A DNA stretch of 64,000 nucleotides, taken from positions 248,001 to 312,000 of the forward strand of contig NZ_MPDJ01000002.1 in NCBI RefSeq assembly GCF_001881565.1, read 5' to 3'. Positions 17,777-25,558 of the stretch are shown piece by piece. A program made the position numbers and the translations under genes. The notes under the pieces are model-generated. The model was not told the DNA's origin. It did no database searches and saw only the letters and a program-made list of their open reading frames with translations. Numbering within the stretch: the first letter of the stretch is position 1; each line of letters opens with the position of its first letter. This stretch comes from Eisenbergiella tayi (GTDB lineage: Bacteria > Bacillota > Clostridia > Lachnospirales > Lachnospiraceae).

Positions 17777-19128
17777 TTTCGTACCACCTTTTCCATAGAA
17801 TTTCGTGTTAATTTTTCAGTTTGAATCGTTAAAATAAATGGATATAATGCCTCCTCTTTCATAACAGCGGTCACTTTTTCTTTTATTCCATTATTAAAAT
17901 CAGATGATACGATGATAAGCTCCGGCATCGCGTATTTTCCTGAAAAATTTGTACGGAGTAAAGTTTCCTCTATACCCGGCAGTCCATTTAACCTGCTTTC
18001 AATTATTTCAGGAACACATTTAGTGCCGTTTCCAAATATAAGCATGTTATCCTTACGTCCTACAACAACTAAATTTCCATTTTTATCAAAATAGCCCATA
18101 TCTCCGGTATAAAAATAACCATCTACGACTTTCTGTTTTGTCATTTCTTCGTTTTCAAAATACCCAAGCATTACCGTTGAACCAGAAACTAATATTTCTC
18201 CATCCTTAATTTTTACATCGACACATGGTATTGGTTTTCCAACTGTTCCAAAAGCAATATCCGTATCCGGCGTAACAGCCACGCAAGGAGAACATTCTGT
18301 AAGTCCATACGCAATACAGGGTAAAATGCCAAAAGCTTTCAAGCTGTATGCAGTTTGAATATTCATGGGGGCCCCGGCACATAATATTTTCTTTAGACAT
18401 CCTCCCGTACTCCGGATATCCTGAGTACTTTTCAGTCTCGAACACAATGTATCCGCCAGTGCTGGAGGCATATTAATACAATGTGGCTTAAAATATTTCA
18501 TAGCTTGAAAGAAATATACATTTGATTCAGGCGCATACAGACAACATCCCTGATGAAGAGGGCCAATTAAATCTGCCACTATACCAAAAAGATGCCAATA
18601 CGGAAGAATGTGAATAAGACGTTCTCCCTTCCAGTAGTGGTAAATCTTCATACTATACTGGGCATCATATAACAGATTTCTCTGGCTAAGTATACATCCT
18701 TTGTTTTTTGCTGATGTACCAGAGCTAAATGCAATCGTACACGGCTCATTCGGATCAGTATTTATCAATTCATTTTCAGAGATTGGAACATTGTTCATGA
18801 TCTCTTTTAGTCTTTTATCATCCACAATATAAGCAGGTTGCATATTATCCGGTATTAAATGATTTTCCGGCAACAGGCACACAATATGTTTTGTAATCAC
18901 CGCTGCAATATAGATAACTGCAAATAGATACTGATCATTCAGCCCCAGCACAATATATTTGCTCCCAAGTTTCAAAAAATAACCTGCAGACTTCATTATG
19001 TCATTATAAAAATGATCATATGTACACTTCCCATTCGAGTCTTCCCAAAAAAGTAAGTCCGAAAATTTTTCTTTAGCCCCTTTTAGCATGTCTAAAAAAG
19101 TATTATAAAAAATAACTTCATACTCCAT
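17773..19128 (-). CDS. Adenylate-forming acyl ligase (ANL superfamily)
   Basis: 451 residues, shorter than typical FadD proteins (about 500-560) but with the main motifs: P-loop AFSSGTSAKNKG (about 132), aromatic/substrate motif AYGLTECSP, the ATP-binding YFYTGDMGYFDKNGN and GRKDNM, and a C-terminal NSMEKVVRK whose Lys is the expected adenylation lysine. The enzyme would activate a carboxylic acid as an acyl-AMP and load it on the adjacent ACP. Which acid (fatty, aryl or amino) cannot be told; the sequence resembles acyl-CoA ligases more than NRPS A domains. It is 3 nt downstream of the GNAT gene in the same operon. Confidence 0.85.
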   Translation of the reverse strand: MEYEVIFYNTFLDMLKGAKEKFSDLLFWEDSNGKCTYDHFYNDIMKSAGYFLKLGSKYIVLGLNDQYLFAVIYIAAVITKHIVCLLPENHLIPDNMQPAYIVDDKRLKEIMNNVPISENELINTDPNEPCTIAFSSGTSAKNKGCILSQRNLLYDAQYSMKIYHYWKGERLIHILPYWHLFGIVADLIGPLHQGCCLYAPESNVYFFQAMKYFKPHCINMPPALADTLCSRLKSTQDIRSTGGCLKKILCAGAPMNIQTAYSLKAFGILPCIAYGLTECSPCVAVTPDTDIAFGTVGKPIPCVDVKIKDGEILVSGSTVMLGYFENEEMTKQKVVDGYFYTGDMGYFDKNGNLVVVGRKDNMLIFGNGTKCVPEIIESRLNGLPGIEETLLRTNFSGKYAMPELIIVSSDFNNGIKEKVTAVMKEEALYPFILTIQTEKLTRNSMEKVVRK

Positions 19129-19131
19129 AGC

Positions 19132-19674
19132 TTACCTCTGATCTGAAAAAAATCTTTCATATTTTTCCATATAAAACTCTCGTGTCATAGACAACAAAAT
19201 TAGATCATAATACTTGCCATTATAAAAGCGGTATTCTTTCCATATTCCCATTCTTTCAAATCCACATTGAAGTAAACTCATTAAACTTGGCGTATTATAT
19301 TCATACACGTCACAATTAATTCTACGCATAGGATAATGGTAGAAAATATAATGCATCATCTGCAGACCTGCAACCGCTCCAATTCCACCGACACGCCATT
19401 GCGGAGCAATGTATATACCAATTTTGCAATGACCGTCCCTCATATGGTGTTCATAGCTATATACAAAGCCAATCAACTCATTATTATCCTCAATCACAAA
19501 AAATTCTTTATAATAAGACCTCAACTGATTTTCCAACCAGTTTTCAAACTCCCGAACGCTATTAGCAGATGTATAGGTTAAAAACATTCTTTGTTCCTCT
19601 ACATCACTCATATACAGAAACATAGAGTCAAAATGTTTTCGGTTATCATACCGTACAAATTTTAACCTCTTCAT
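19132..19674 (-). CDS. GNAT-family N-acyltransferase
   Basis: 180 residues. The acyl-donor binding motif appears as IYIAPQWRVGGIGAVAGLQM (about 96-115), followed by the RINCDVYEYNTPSLMSLLQCGFERMG strand-helix typical of the RimJ/SpeG branch. Family members move an acyl group from CoA or ACP to an amine. Placed in an operon with an ACP and an acyl ligase, it is a candidate for N-acylating the modified peptide, as GNAT enzymes do in the selidamide RiPPs; that link is inference. Its start overlaps the end of the frameshifted gene upstream region (TAATAAATG). Confidence 0.82.
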   Translation of the reverse strand: MKRLKFVRYDNRKHFDSMFLYMSDVEEQRMFLTYTSANSVREFENWLENQLRSYYKEFFVIEDNNELIGFVYSYEHHMRDGHCKIGIYIAPQWRVGGIGAVAGLQMMHYIFYHYPMRRINCDVYEYNTPSLMSLLQCGFERMGIWKEYRFYNGKYYDLILLSMTREFYMEKYERFFSDQR

Positions 19675-19677
19675 TTA

Positions 19678-20073
19678 TTACTCCTTTTCATACCTGATTT
19701 CGGGATAATAACAATTACATCCCTGATAACAAATAGTATCGTAATGATATGGCATACACATTTTCCCCAAGTATTCTGTACGGGTTTTACACTTCTTTAC
19801 AATATGAATGTTCTCATTCAAATCCTTTACATCATTAAACATACTTTTACAGCCGACCGCACCATATAGACAAACCTGTCTTTTTTTCGTTTATCCAACG
19901 GAGAATAGCATAATCATTTACTACTACTTCTTTTAAAACATCCCGATTTTCCAGTTCTTATCAGGAAAAGGCACAAAATACAAATCACAAAAATACGGAC
20001 CCACATACACATACTTTTCCTGTATTAAATTATTACTTTTATTTTCTTTTATATATTCTATTATATCACACAT
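19678..20073 (-). pseudogene. Frameshifted Cys-rich gene of unknown function
   Basis: From an ATG at 20073 to a TAA at 19678-19680, exactly 132 codons apart, coding text is spread over three segments in changing frames: MCDIIEYIKENKSNNLIQEK through YVYVGPYFCDLYFVPFPDK; then ELENRDVLKEVVVNDYAILR; then (after a run of seven A) QVCLYGAVGCKSMFNDVKDL to MCMPYHYDTICYQGCNCYYP. The first shift loses one base, the second restores the frame, so start and stop are in register. Nine or so Cys lie in the C-terminal half, like an Fe-S or zinc site. I do not recognise the family. Either it is a recent pseudogene or the sequence contains errors in the A run. Confidence 0.65.
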
Positions 20074-20099
20074 ACTGTATGCGGATTATTCTTTCATCG

Positions 20100-21110
20100 T
20101 TATTCGCCATGCTTTCCCACAATATATCCACGCAACTCTCTCAGTTCTGCCAACCGATATGCATAGCAGCCACAACTGCATAATCCTGCCTGATATTCTT
20201 TACATCCATCACATTTTTTATTTGGCAGAACATGATATGCCAAAGCATCTATTTCCATCATAAAATGTCTCCGGATTTCATCTGTATTTCTAAAATTCAA
20301 AAGATTCACTTTATATAAATCACTTAATCCAAAACATCTTACCACCTGCAAATCCGGCAGAATATCAATGGAAGGTGTACAGATAGGATTCGTAAATAAA
20401 TTGCTGCGATTTAAAACTTTCTTATATTTCTGGTAATTATTTTTATCTTCCTCACCAAACATACAAGCTGGCAGATAATTACAGTCAAAATTAGGAGCTA
20501 CATTAATTTTGACAACATTATCAACAAACCTTCTGACCAGTCCTTCCATCCTGTGAAAATAGTCAAGCGGATCTATCTTCCTTCCTTCTTCCATATTAGG
20601 AACCGCAACTGAAACACGTACTTTTGTAAAACGAAATCTCTCCAGCACTTCCAACAGGTATTCATAATCCATTTGAGTGTCATATAAATTAATTCCTACT
20701 CCCACCTGTTCTCTCATATACTGATGATTCACCATTTCATCCATGTTGTCAATTATCCTGTCGAAAGCATCTCTTCCAATATTTTCCGGAGAGTTTAAGT
20801 TAATCAATATTTGAAACCTTGCATTTCTTAATTCATTAATAAATTGGTCAAGCAATATTCCATTTGTGAAAAGACAAGCTGACCTGAATGGACTATCAAT
20901 AATCGCAGCCAGAATCTTATCCAATTCCGGGTGTGTGGTGGGTTCCCCTCCAATCAAACCAATTCTCTCTTTTGGATTGTACGACAGGAACTTCATACAC
21001 TTCATAAAGTTTTCAAACGACATTATATCTTTCTGTTTATTTACAAATTCATTTGCGAAACAATAGCTACAATGCAAATTACATTGTTTTGTTATCATTA
21101 AGTTTGCCAT
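20100..21110 (-). CDS. Radical SAM enzyme with C-terminal Cys cluster (third maturase)
   Basis: 336 residues. The SAM-binding [4Fe-4S] motif is CNLHCSYC (Cys10, 14, 17), followed by the GGE-type motif GLIGGEPTTHPE and a partial TIM barrel. The C-terminus has a SPASM-like set of Cys in CDGCKEYQAGLCSCGCY plus CTPSIDILPDLQVVRCFG, consistent with auxiliary clusters. SPASM enzymes of this kind modify ribosomal peptides through radical chemistry. It lies directly downstream of the repeat precursor, separated by a hairpin, and is probably expressed at a lower level than the precursor. Confidence 0.88.
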   Translation of the reverse strand: MANLMITKQCNLHCSYCFANEFVNKQKDIMSFENFMKCMKFLSYNPKERIGLIGGEPTTHPELDKILAAIIDSPFRSACLFTNGILLDQFINELRNARFQILINLNSPENIGRDAFDRIIDNMDEMVNHQYMREQVGVGINLYDTQMDYEYLLEVLERFRFTKVRVSVAVPNMEEGRKIDPLDYFHRMEGLVRRFVDNVVKINVAPNFDCNYLPACMFGEEDKNNYQKYKKVLNRSNLFTNPICTPSIDILPDLQVVRCFGLSDLYKVNLLNFRNTDEIRRHFMMEIDALAYHVLPNKKCDGCKEYQAGLCSCGCYAYRLAELRELRGYIVGKHGE

Positions 21111-21134
21111 TTTTTCTACCTCTTATTTTTCAAA

Positions 21135-21167
21135 GCAGGCCAATGAATCTTCTTTTCATTAGCCTGC
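21135..21167 (-). terminator. Hairpin after the precursor gene (partial terminator or RNA stabiliser)
   Basis: A 13-bp stem with one mismatch (21135-21147 with 21155-21167) and a 7-nt loop, 11 nt past the precursor stop and 25 nt before the next start. There is no long T-run, so it would suit partial read-through or 3' end protection, a common way to make more precursor than enzyme. Confidence 0.55.
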
Positions 21168-21178
21168 CAGGGGTAAAA

Positions 21179-21475
21179 TTACTTACCGCCGGAATAATTA
21201 CTCCAGCCACCATTAGACCAATTACTTGAATAGTTGTTCCAGCCACTATTAGACCAACTACCTGAATAATTGTTCCAACCGTTATTCATCCAACCACTTG
21301 AATAATTATTCCAGCCACTATTTATCCAGTTGCTTGAATAGTTACTCCATCCATTGTTCATCCAACTTGCTTCGAGTGTCTGATGCGTCAAATTCACAAT
21401 ACAGTCACCAATCATCTCCTCGCTCACTTCCAATGGCATTCCTAATTTTTCTGAAAATACACTTAACCGGTCCAT
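21179..21475 (-). CDS. Repeat-bearing RiPP precursor peptide (WxNxGWxNYSxx)5
   Basis: 98 residues with a strong GGAGGTGAG site. Residues 1-37 form a leader (MDRLSVFSEKLGMPLEVSEE, then MIGDCIVNLTHQTLEAS) with helical, acidic character. Residues 38-97 are five 12-residue repeats of the form W-x-N-x-G-W-x-N-Y-S-x-x, and Lys98 ends the protein. All ten Trp are followed by X-Asn; each repeat also has one Tyr-Ser-Ser/Gly triplet. The only Cys is in the leader. Flanked on both sides by radical SAM genes, it is almost certainly the modified substrate. Three-residue cyclophane formation (aromatic residue 1 to residue 3) is the most attractive modification; epimerisation or glycosylation of the Asn/Ser-rich repeats are alternatives. 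Confidence 0.88.
   Translation of the reverse strand: MDRLSVFSEKLGMPLEVSEEMIGDCIVNLTHQTLEASWMNNGWSNYSSNWINSGWNNYSSGWMNNGWNNYSGSWSNSGWNNYSSNWSNGGWSNYSGGK
21185..21364 (-). repeat. Five tandem 36-bp repeats inside the precursor gene
   Basis: 180 bp = 5 x 36 bp, each unit coding one 12-residue repeat. Unit copies differ at several bases, many silent or at the variable second position of each Trp-X-Asn, so the pattern is held by selection on the protein rather than by very recent duplication. Confidence 0.9.
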
Positions 21476-21532
21476 TTTCTCACCTCCTGTGTGTAAATTC
21501 TATTTAAAAGCCTGATGGCCTAAATAGCATTG

Positions 21533-22492
21533 CTATTCTATTTTCTGAGGCTTAAGTGCTCTTACTGCATTTTCTCCAAAATATTGATATGCACTATTCC
21601 AGACACCAGGGCAAAAATCCGAGACACAACAACTTCCGCATTCTTTAAAGTATACATCACAGTCGTTAACAATTTCCTCACTGCTCGATACCTCTCCATC
21701 ACTTTGCTTCGGCGCACTATATTTTGAAAGTTTTCCTCTTGAAACCTTTGTGAAAAATCCCCAGTAATACGGATCCACACAGCAAAGCGGCAAATCAGCA
21801 ACTGTAACCTGCGGGAATCCTCCGAATTGCTGACGTATTGACAATACTATATCTAATGCTTTTTCCAGATATTGTCCTATTTCTTTATATGCAATAGCAA
21901 CTTCGGCAATTTCATCCCTATTCATACCGCAGAAATCCATTCCACACAACGTAAGCGAAGCAAAGGGTCCATATTCACGATGAACAAAATCTACAAACTC
22001 CGGCAGACGTTTATAATTCCATTTACTGATTACCTGTTTAACTGTAAAAGGAATACGTAAGGGTATTAAATTTTTTAATCCTTTTACCGTCCGGCAATAA
22101 CTGCCCTTTACACCCGTTACCCGATCATGCAATTCCGGCTGATCACTGTGGATTGCAGTTGTAATATTAAAATAACTCGGATCTATGTTATCAAAATATT
22201 TATGCACATTGCTTTCTTTATGTAAAATATCTCCATTCGAAAGAATGGTAACACAAAGCTTTTTTGAAACACAATACTCAAGAATATCATGAAATCCAGG
22301 ATGTAAAATAGGTTCACCTCCTGACAACGTAATATACTCAATACCATTATTCTGAATACCGGTTTCAATAGCTTCTATCATCTGTTCTGTGGGTGCGGCT
22401 TTGGCTTTACCCTCTTTTTTCCCACATGGGCAAAAATAACAGCGGTGGTTGCAATTATACCCTACTGCCAAATACATTGAATTCATCTTCAT
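21533..22492 (-). CDS. Radical SAM enzyme (second maturase)
   Basis: 319 residues; its ATG overlaps the stop of the upstream SPASM gene by 4 nt. It begins almost at once with the cluster motif CNHRCYFC (Cys14, 18, 21) and has LSGGEPILHPGFHDI as the SAM-contacting GGE motif. Additional Cys lie in CGMDFCGMN and in the C-terminal DCDVYFKECGSCCVSDFCPG, which could bind one auxiliary cluster. It lacks an N-terminal recognition domain and may rely on the small RRE-like protein. Exact reaction unknown. A 57-nt gap holding the precursor's ribosome site follows. Confidence 0.88.
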   Translation of the reverse strand: MKMNSMYLAVGYNCNHRCYFCPCGKKEGKAKAAPTEQMIEAIETGIQNNGIEYITLSGGEPILHPGFHDILEYCVSKKLCVTILSNGDILHKESNVHKYFDNIDPSYFNITTAIHSDQPELHDRVTGVKGSYCRTVKGLKNLIPLRIPFTVKQVISKWNYKRLPEFVDFVHREYGPFASLTLCGMDFCGMNRDEIAEVAIAYKEIGQYLEKALDIVLSIRQQFGGFPQVTVADLPLCCVDPYYWGFFTKVSRGKLSKYSAPKQSDGEVSSSEEIVNDCDVYFKECGSCCVSDFCPGVWNSAYQYFGENAVRALKPQKIE

Positions 22493-23850
22493 ATCTCTCC
22501 ATTCGTCAAATATTGTGCAAATTCGGGATCTCGAAGCAAGACTGATACTAATTTGGGATACAATGCTTTATTAAAAGCACATTCTGTTTTGTCTAATCCC
22601 TGTGGAGTACCAGTGTTATACTTCACCGCCGCCTTACAGCCTCCCCGACAGAAATACCACCATGGACATCCAGCACATTCCTTCAAATTTTTTTCTTTAA
22701 AATATTCATGATTATTTTTCACTGCATTATTAACCATACAAATATAATCACTATCATCAACATTACCAGTGCAATAATCATTATAGTCACTTAACTCACA
22801 GGGGTATACTTTCCCGATGGAATCAATGGAAAGCATCCGATATCCACCATGGCACCCATAAGCATTGCATATATTATTATTAGGTCGGTGCATGAGATTA
22901 AGCATACGCTGCGCAATATTTTGTTCTACCAAAGGAATACGCTTTTTATATAATTCAAAAAGACATGACAGTAATTCATCTATATATCCGTCAAATTCAT
23001 CTAAATCTGGCGCCAGATCCAGATTTCGACTATTCTTCCGCATCATATTTAATTTTATACTATTTAATGATAATCCAACAAAATACTCAATTATTTCAGG
23101 AAGATATTTGATCGTATACTTTGTAACAACAGTAATAGTGCCGAACCCCTGATAACCCGCCGAACGGAGATTTGTAATACCACGTTCCACTTTTTCTAAT
23201 GATCCTTGGCCCCCAATAAATGGTCTCTGTAAATTATGTACTTTCTCATTACCATCAATGCTGATTCCTAATTCGATATGATTCTCGAACAACATTTTCG
23301 CAACATCTTCTGTTATTAAAGTTGCATTGGTTTCCATGACAATCTGCGGAAAAAGATTAGCTTCCTCAAATCGTTTTCGAATTTGAATAATCAATGACAG
23401 ACAAATCAATGGTTCTCCGCCCCAGGCCTGTATACTTAATTTTAATGAAGGGTTGTTTTTCCAATATTCAATCAAAGAATCACAAATTTTATTAATCATT
23501 TCTGGTGTCATCTCCGGATAATCATCTGCAAATTCCCGAAAACAATATTTACATGCCAGATTACATTTCTTTGTCAGATCTATTAAGAAAAACTCCGGAC
23601 GTACCATCTCAGAACACATTGAAACATCCCGGCTTTTATCAAAGCTTGCTAATCCTCTCTGTACCATCAAAAATGTTAATTCATCTGTAAGAGTATGTTT
23701 TTCAATTTTTTCCAGCAGTTCCTGCTCCATGCCAAGAACAGTTCCCACCTCCGGTCTGATCACCATACATTCAGTATTTTCAACAAAAGCAATCATATCA
23801 TAGATCTTAAGTTTCCCTTTCTGATAGCCACTTATATATTTACTCTTCAT
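22489..23850 (-). CDS. Radical SAM/SPASM peptide maturase with N-terminal recognition-like domain
   Basis: 453 residues. Residues 1-85 resemble a PqqD-like peptide-binding domain (YDMIAFVENTECMVIRPEVG, EKHTLTDELTFLMVQRGLA). The radical SAM core has CNLACKYC (Cys96, 100, 103), WGGEPLICLSL and ISIDGNEKVHNLQRP. The SPASM domain reads CHGGYRMLSIDSIGKVYPCE, then CAGCPWWYFCRGGCKAA and a final CAF. This is the anaerobic sulfatase-maturase/peptide-maturase layout used by cyclophane- and thioether-forming enzymes. With no Cys in the precursor core, C-C or C-O crosslinking is more likely than thioether formation. Its ATG overlaps the upstream stop (TAATG). Confidence 0.9.
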   Translation of the reverse strand: MKSKYISGYQKGKLKIYDMIAFVENTECMVIRPEVGTVLGMEQELLEKIEKHTLTDELTFLMVQRGLASFDKSRDVSMCSEMVRPEFFLIDLTKKCNLACKYCFREFADDYPEMTPEMINKICDSLIEYWKNNPSLKLSIQAWGGEPLICLSLIIQIRKRFEEANLFPQIVMETNATLITEDVAKMLFENHIELGISIDGNEKVHNLQRPFIGGQGSLEKVERGITNLRSAGYQGFGTITVVTKYTIKYLPEIIEYFVGLSLNSIKLNMMRKNSRNLDLAPDLDEFDGYIDELLSCLFELYKKRIPLVEQNIAQRMLNLMHRPNNNICNAYGCHGGYRMLSIDSIGKVYPCELSDYNDYCTGNVDDSDYICMVNNAVKNNHEYFKEKNLKECAGCPWWYFCRGGCKAAVKYNTGTPQGLDKTECAFNKALYPKLVSVLLRDPEFAQYLTNGEI

Positions 23851-24134
23851 TACTCCAGCACCCCCATACGAAGCCAGTTATTGACCGTTTTCTGAGCTTC
23901 TTCTGCTGACATATTCTGCTTAAAATACGCTAACAATACCTGTTCACCAACCCCCATATACAATAATTCAAGCAATTCCTGTGCCCATGCAGGCTTACAA
24001 TTAATTTTAATAATACAATTAAATAATGTCTGTCGAATTAACAATTTATCATTGTCAATCATAATATCCGTATATGGTGACAGATAAAACTTTCCATTTT
24101 GATGTTCTGAATAAATTCTAAACATATTGTTCAC
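23850..24134 (-). CDS. Small PqqD/RRE-like peptide-binding protein
   Basis: 94 residues. Predicted layout is three short strands (FRIYSEHQNGKFYLSPYTDI, DNDKLLIRQT) followed by helices (WAQELLELLYMGVGEQVLLA, AEEAQKTVNNWLRMGVLE), the winged-helix pattern of RiPP recognition elements. Such stand-alone domains hold the precursor leader and hand it to the maturases. Translational coupling to the kinase-like gene (4-nt overlap) and to the SPASM gene (TAATG) supports this. Family assignment is by shape, not by a diagnostic motif. Confidence 0.6.
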   Translation of the reverse strand: MNNMFRIYSEHQNGKFYLSPYTDIMIDNDKLLIRQTLFNCIIKINCKPAWAQELLELLYMGVGEQVLLAYFKQNMSAEEAQKTVNNWLRMGVLE

Positions 24135-25036
24135 CTCAAAAGTTCTAACAATTTTCTGGAGAATTCTATTGCACTTATATCACGTCTTGTTATATCTGGA
24201 CATAAAACCATTTTAAGGAGATTCACAAATTTTGATTGCCTTTCCTTGGACCAATTCTCTATAAACGGCATCAGTAAAGATAATGTTTTACATTCATTAT
24301 AAGATACACCACAAATTTTTTTAAAAAGCATGGCTGCCAAACTATATACATCACTGTTCACCCCTACATCCCTGCCACGCCCTTCCAATAATTCCGGTGG
24401 TGCCGTTTCACTTGAACAATAGAACTTGCTTTTCTTTCTGGCAAAAGATAATCGAACCATACTATCAAAATCAACAAGCTGAATATGTTCTTCACTTTCT
24501 GTAGCATTTATCACAAAATTTGATGCTTTCACATCCATCACCAGCCATCCGGTTCGATGAATTCTATAAACAATCTCTGCAATTTTACTGCATCTGATTA
24601 TTAATTCTTCCAAGCTCTCACCTGCATAACATGACCAGTCTTTTCCACTTATATTTTCATATAAAGCGTACAAAGTTCCATTAGTACGAAACAAACCAAC
24701 ATTTTGCGACACACAATCATTAACAGCCAGATTTCTTTGCAGTAACCGGTTTTTATATATAGATAATAAAAATTGCAGTTTCACTCGCTGCCATTTAAAT
24801 TTGTCAATAATTCTCAAGCGATATAAAACTGCACCAGTACTATCACGCTTGATCACTCTCTGTTCACTCAATCCCTCTGGAAATAGTTCTTTTAGTATAT
24901 ATGATCTGTCTCTATATTCAACCTTATAAACAAAAGCATTCGTTCCATACGCTAAAAGTTCTTTAATTTTAATCTGTTCATTCTTTATAGATAGACTGTG
25001 TATCTCATATGCACATAAATTCATATCCGTTCTCAT
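24131..25036 (-). CDS. Protein-kinase-like protein, first gene of the operon
   Basis: 301 residues from the ATG at 25036 (GAGG upstream); the frame stays open to 25135 but that part overlaps a recombinase relic. Kinase features: Gly-rich loop AYGTNAFVYKV (about 29-39), ATP-binding Lys49 in YILKE, catalytic loop TGWLVMDVKASNF with the Asp and Asn of HRD-type loops, and metal-binding LVDFDSM in place of DFG. A later APPELLEGRGRDVGVNSDVYSLA resembles the APE/DxW region of Ser/Thr kinases. All key residues are present, so it may be active. In a RiPP operon it could phosphorylate Ser or Tyr of the peptide, or act in regulation or immunity; the sequence does not decide. Confidence 0.75.
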   Translation of the reverse strand: MRTDMNLCAYEIHSLSIKNEQIKIKELLAYGTNAFVYKVEYRDRSYILKELFPEGLSEQRVIKRDSTGAVLYRLRIIDKFKWQRVKLQFLLSIYKNRLLQRNLAVNDCVSQNVGLFRTNGTLYALYENISGKDWSCYAGESLEELIIRCSKIAEIVYRIHRTGWLVMDVKASNFVINATESEEHIQLVDFDSMVRLSFARKKSKFYCSSETAPPELLEGRGRDVGVNSDVYSLAAMLFKKICGVSYNECKTLSLLMPFIENWSKERQSKFVNLLKMVLCPDITRRDISAIEFSRKLLELLR

Positions 25037-25082
25037 ATTAAAAACATCCTCATTATGGATAATATAATACCAAAATTTTATA

Positions 25083-25280
25083 TTATTGCATAGCATTCCA
25101 TGCCATTTTACCACTGATCCAGTTGTTTCTTGCAAACTGACTGATGAGCTTTATAATGATAAAATCATTCTTTCCTTTTTCACAGTCTATAATCATGGAA
25201 TGTAGCCTATCCCGCCTTTCTTGCTTGATCCCTGTAATTTCTTCATCATAAATAAAGATCTGCAAATTCTCATTCGTCAT
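25083..25280 (-). pseudogene. Serine recombinase fragment
   Basis: 65-residue remnant with FIYDEEITGIKQERRDRLHS, MIIDCEKGKNDFIIIKLISQ and FARN, matching the N-terminal catalytic domain of large serine recombinases (normally YxDEGISGTS, then ITKSISRFARN). The nucleophile-containing start and everything after FARN are missing. It sits just upstream of the RiPP-like operon and suggests arrival or rearrangement by a mobile element. Confidence 0.75.
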
Positions 25281-25558
25281 TGGATTCAGCCTACTCTTCG
25301 CAGTGAGTTCTTTGAGTCTGCAGGCTAATCAGTTGATCATCACTTACCGTATATACCCTGCCTGACCATATCCAGGGGTGCAGCTTAGCTCCTTTGCAGG
25401 GTCTTGCCCTATGAAAATTATTCCTGCCGACTACTAGCTCATTCTTTATTTTAAGCCTTACTGACCTGTTATTATTCCTGTACCAGCACCTCTCGGTGGA
25501 CGTTTTCCCGGTTCATTCCTGATATTTCCCTGTCCCGCCTCCAGCACCAGCCAGCCCT

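Noticed and set aside
21185..21364. 36-bp tandem repeats as a CRISPR array
   Set aside because: The repeats are contiguous without spacers, in frame inside a gene, and vary at codon positions.
21179..21475. Thioether (sactipeptide/ranthipeptide) precursor
   Set aside because: The repeat core contains no Cys; the only Cys is in the leader.
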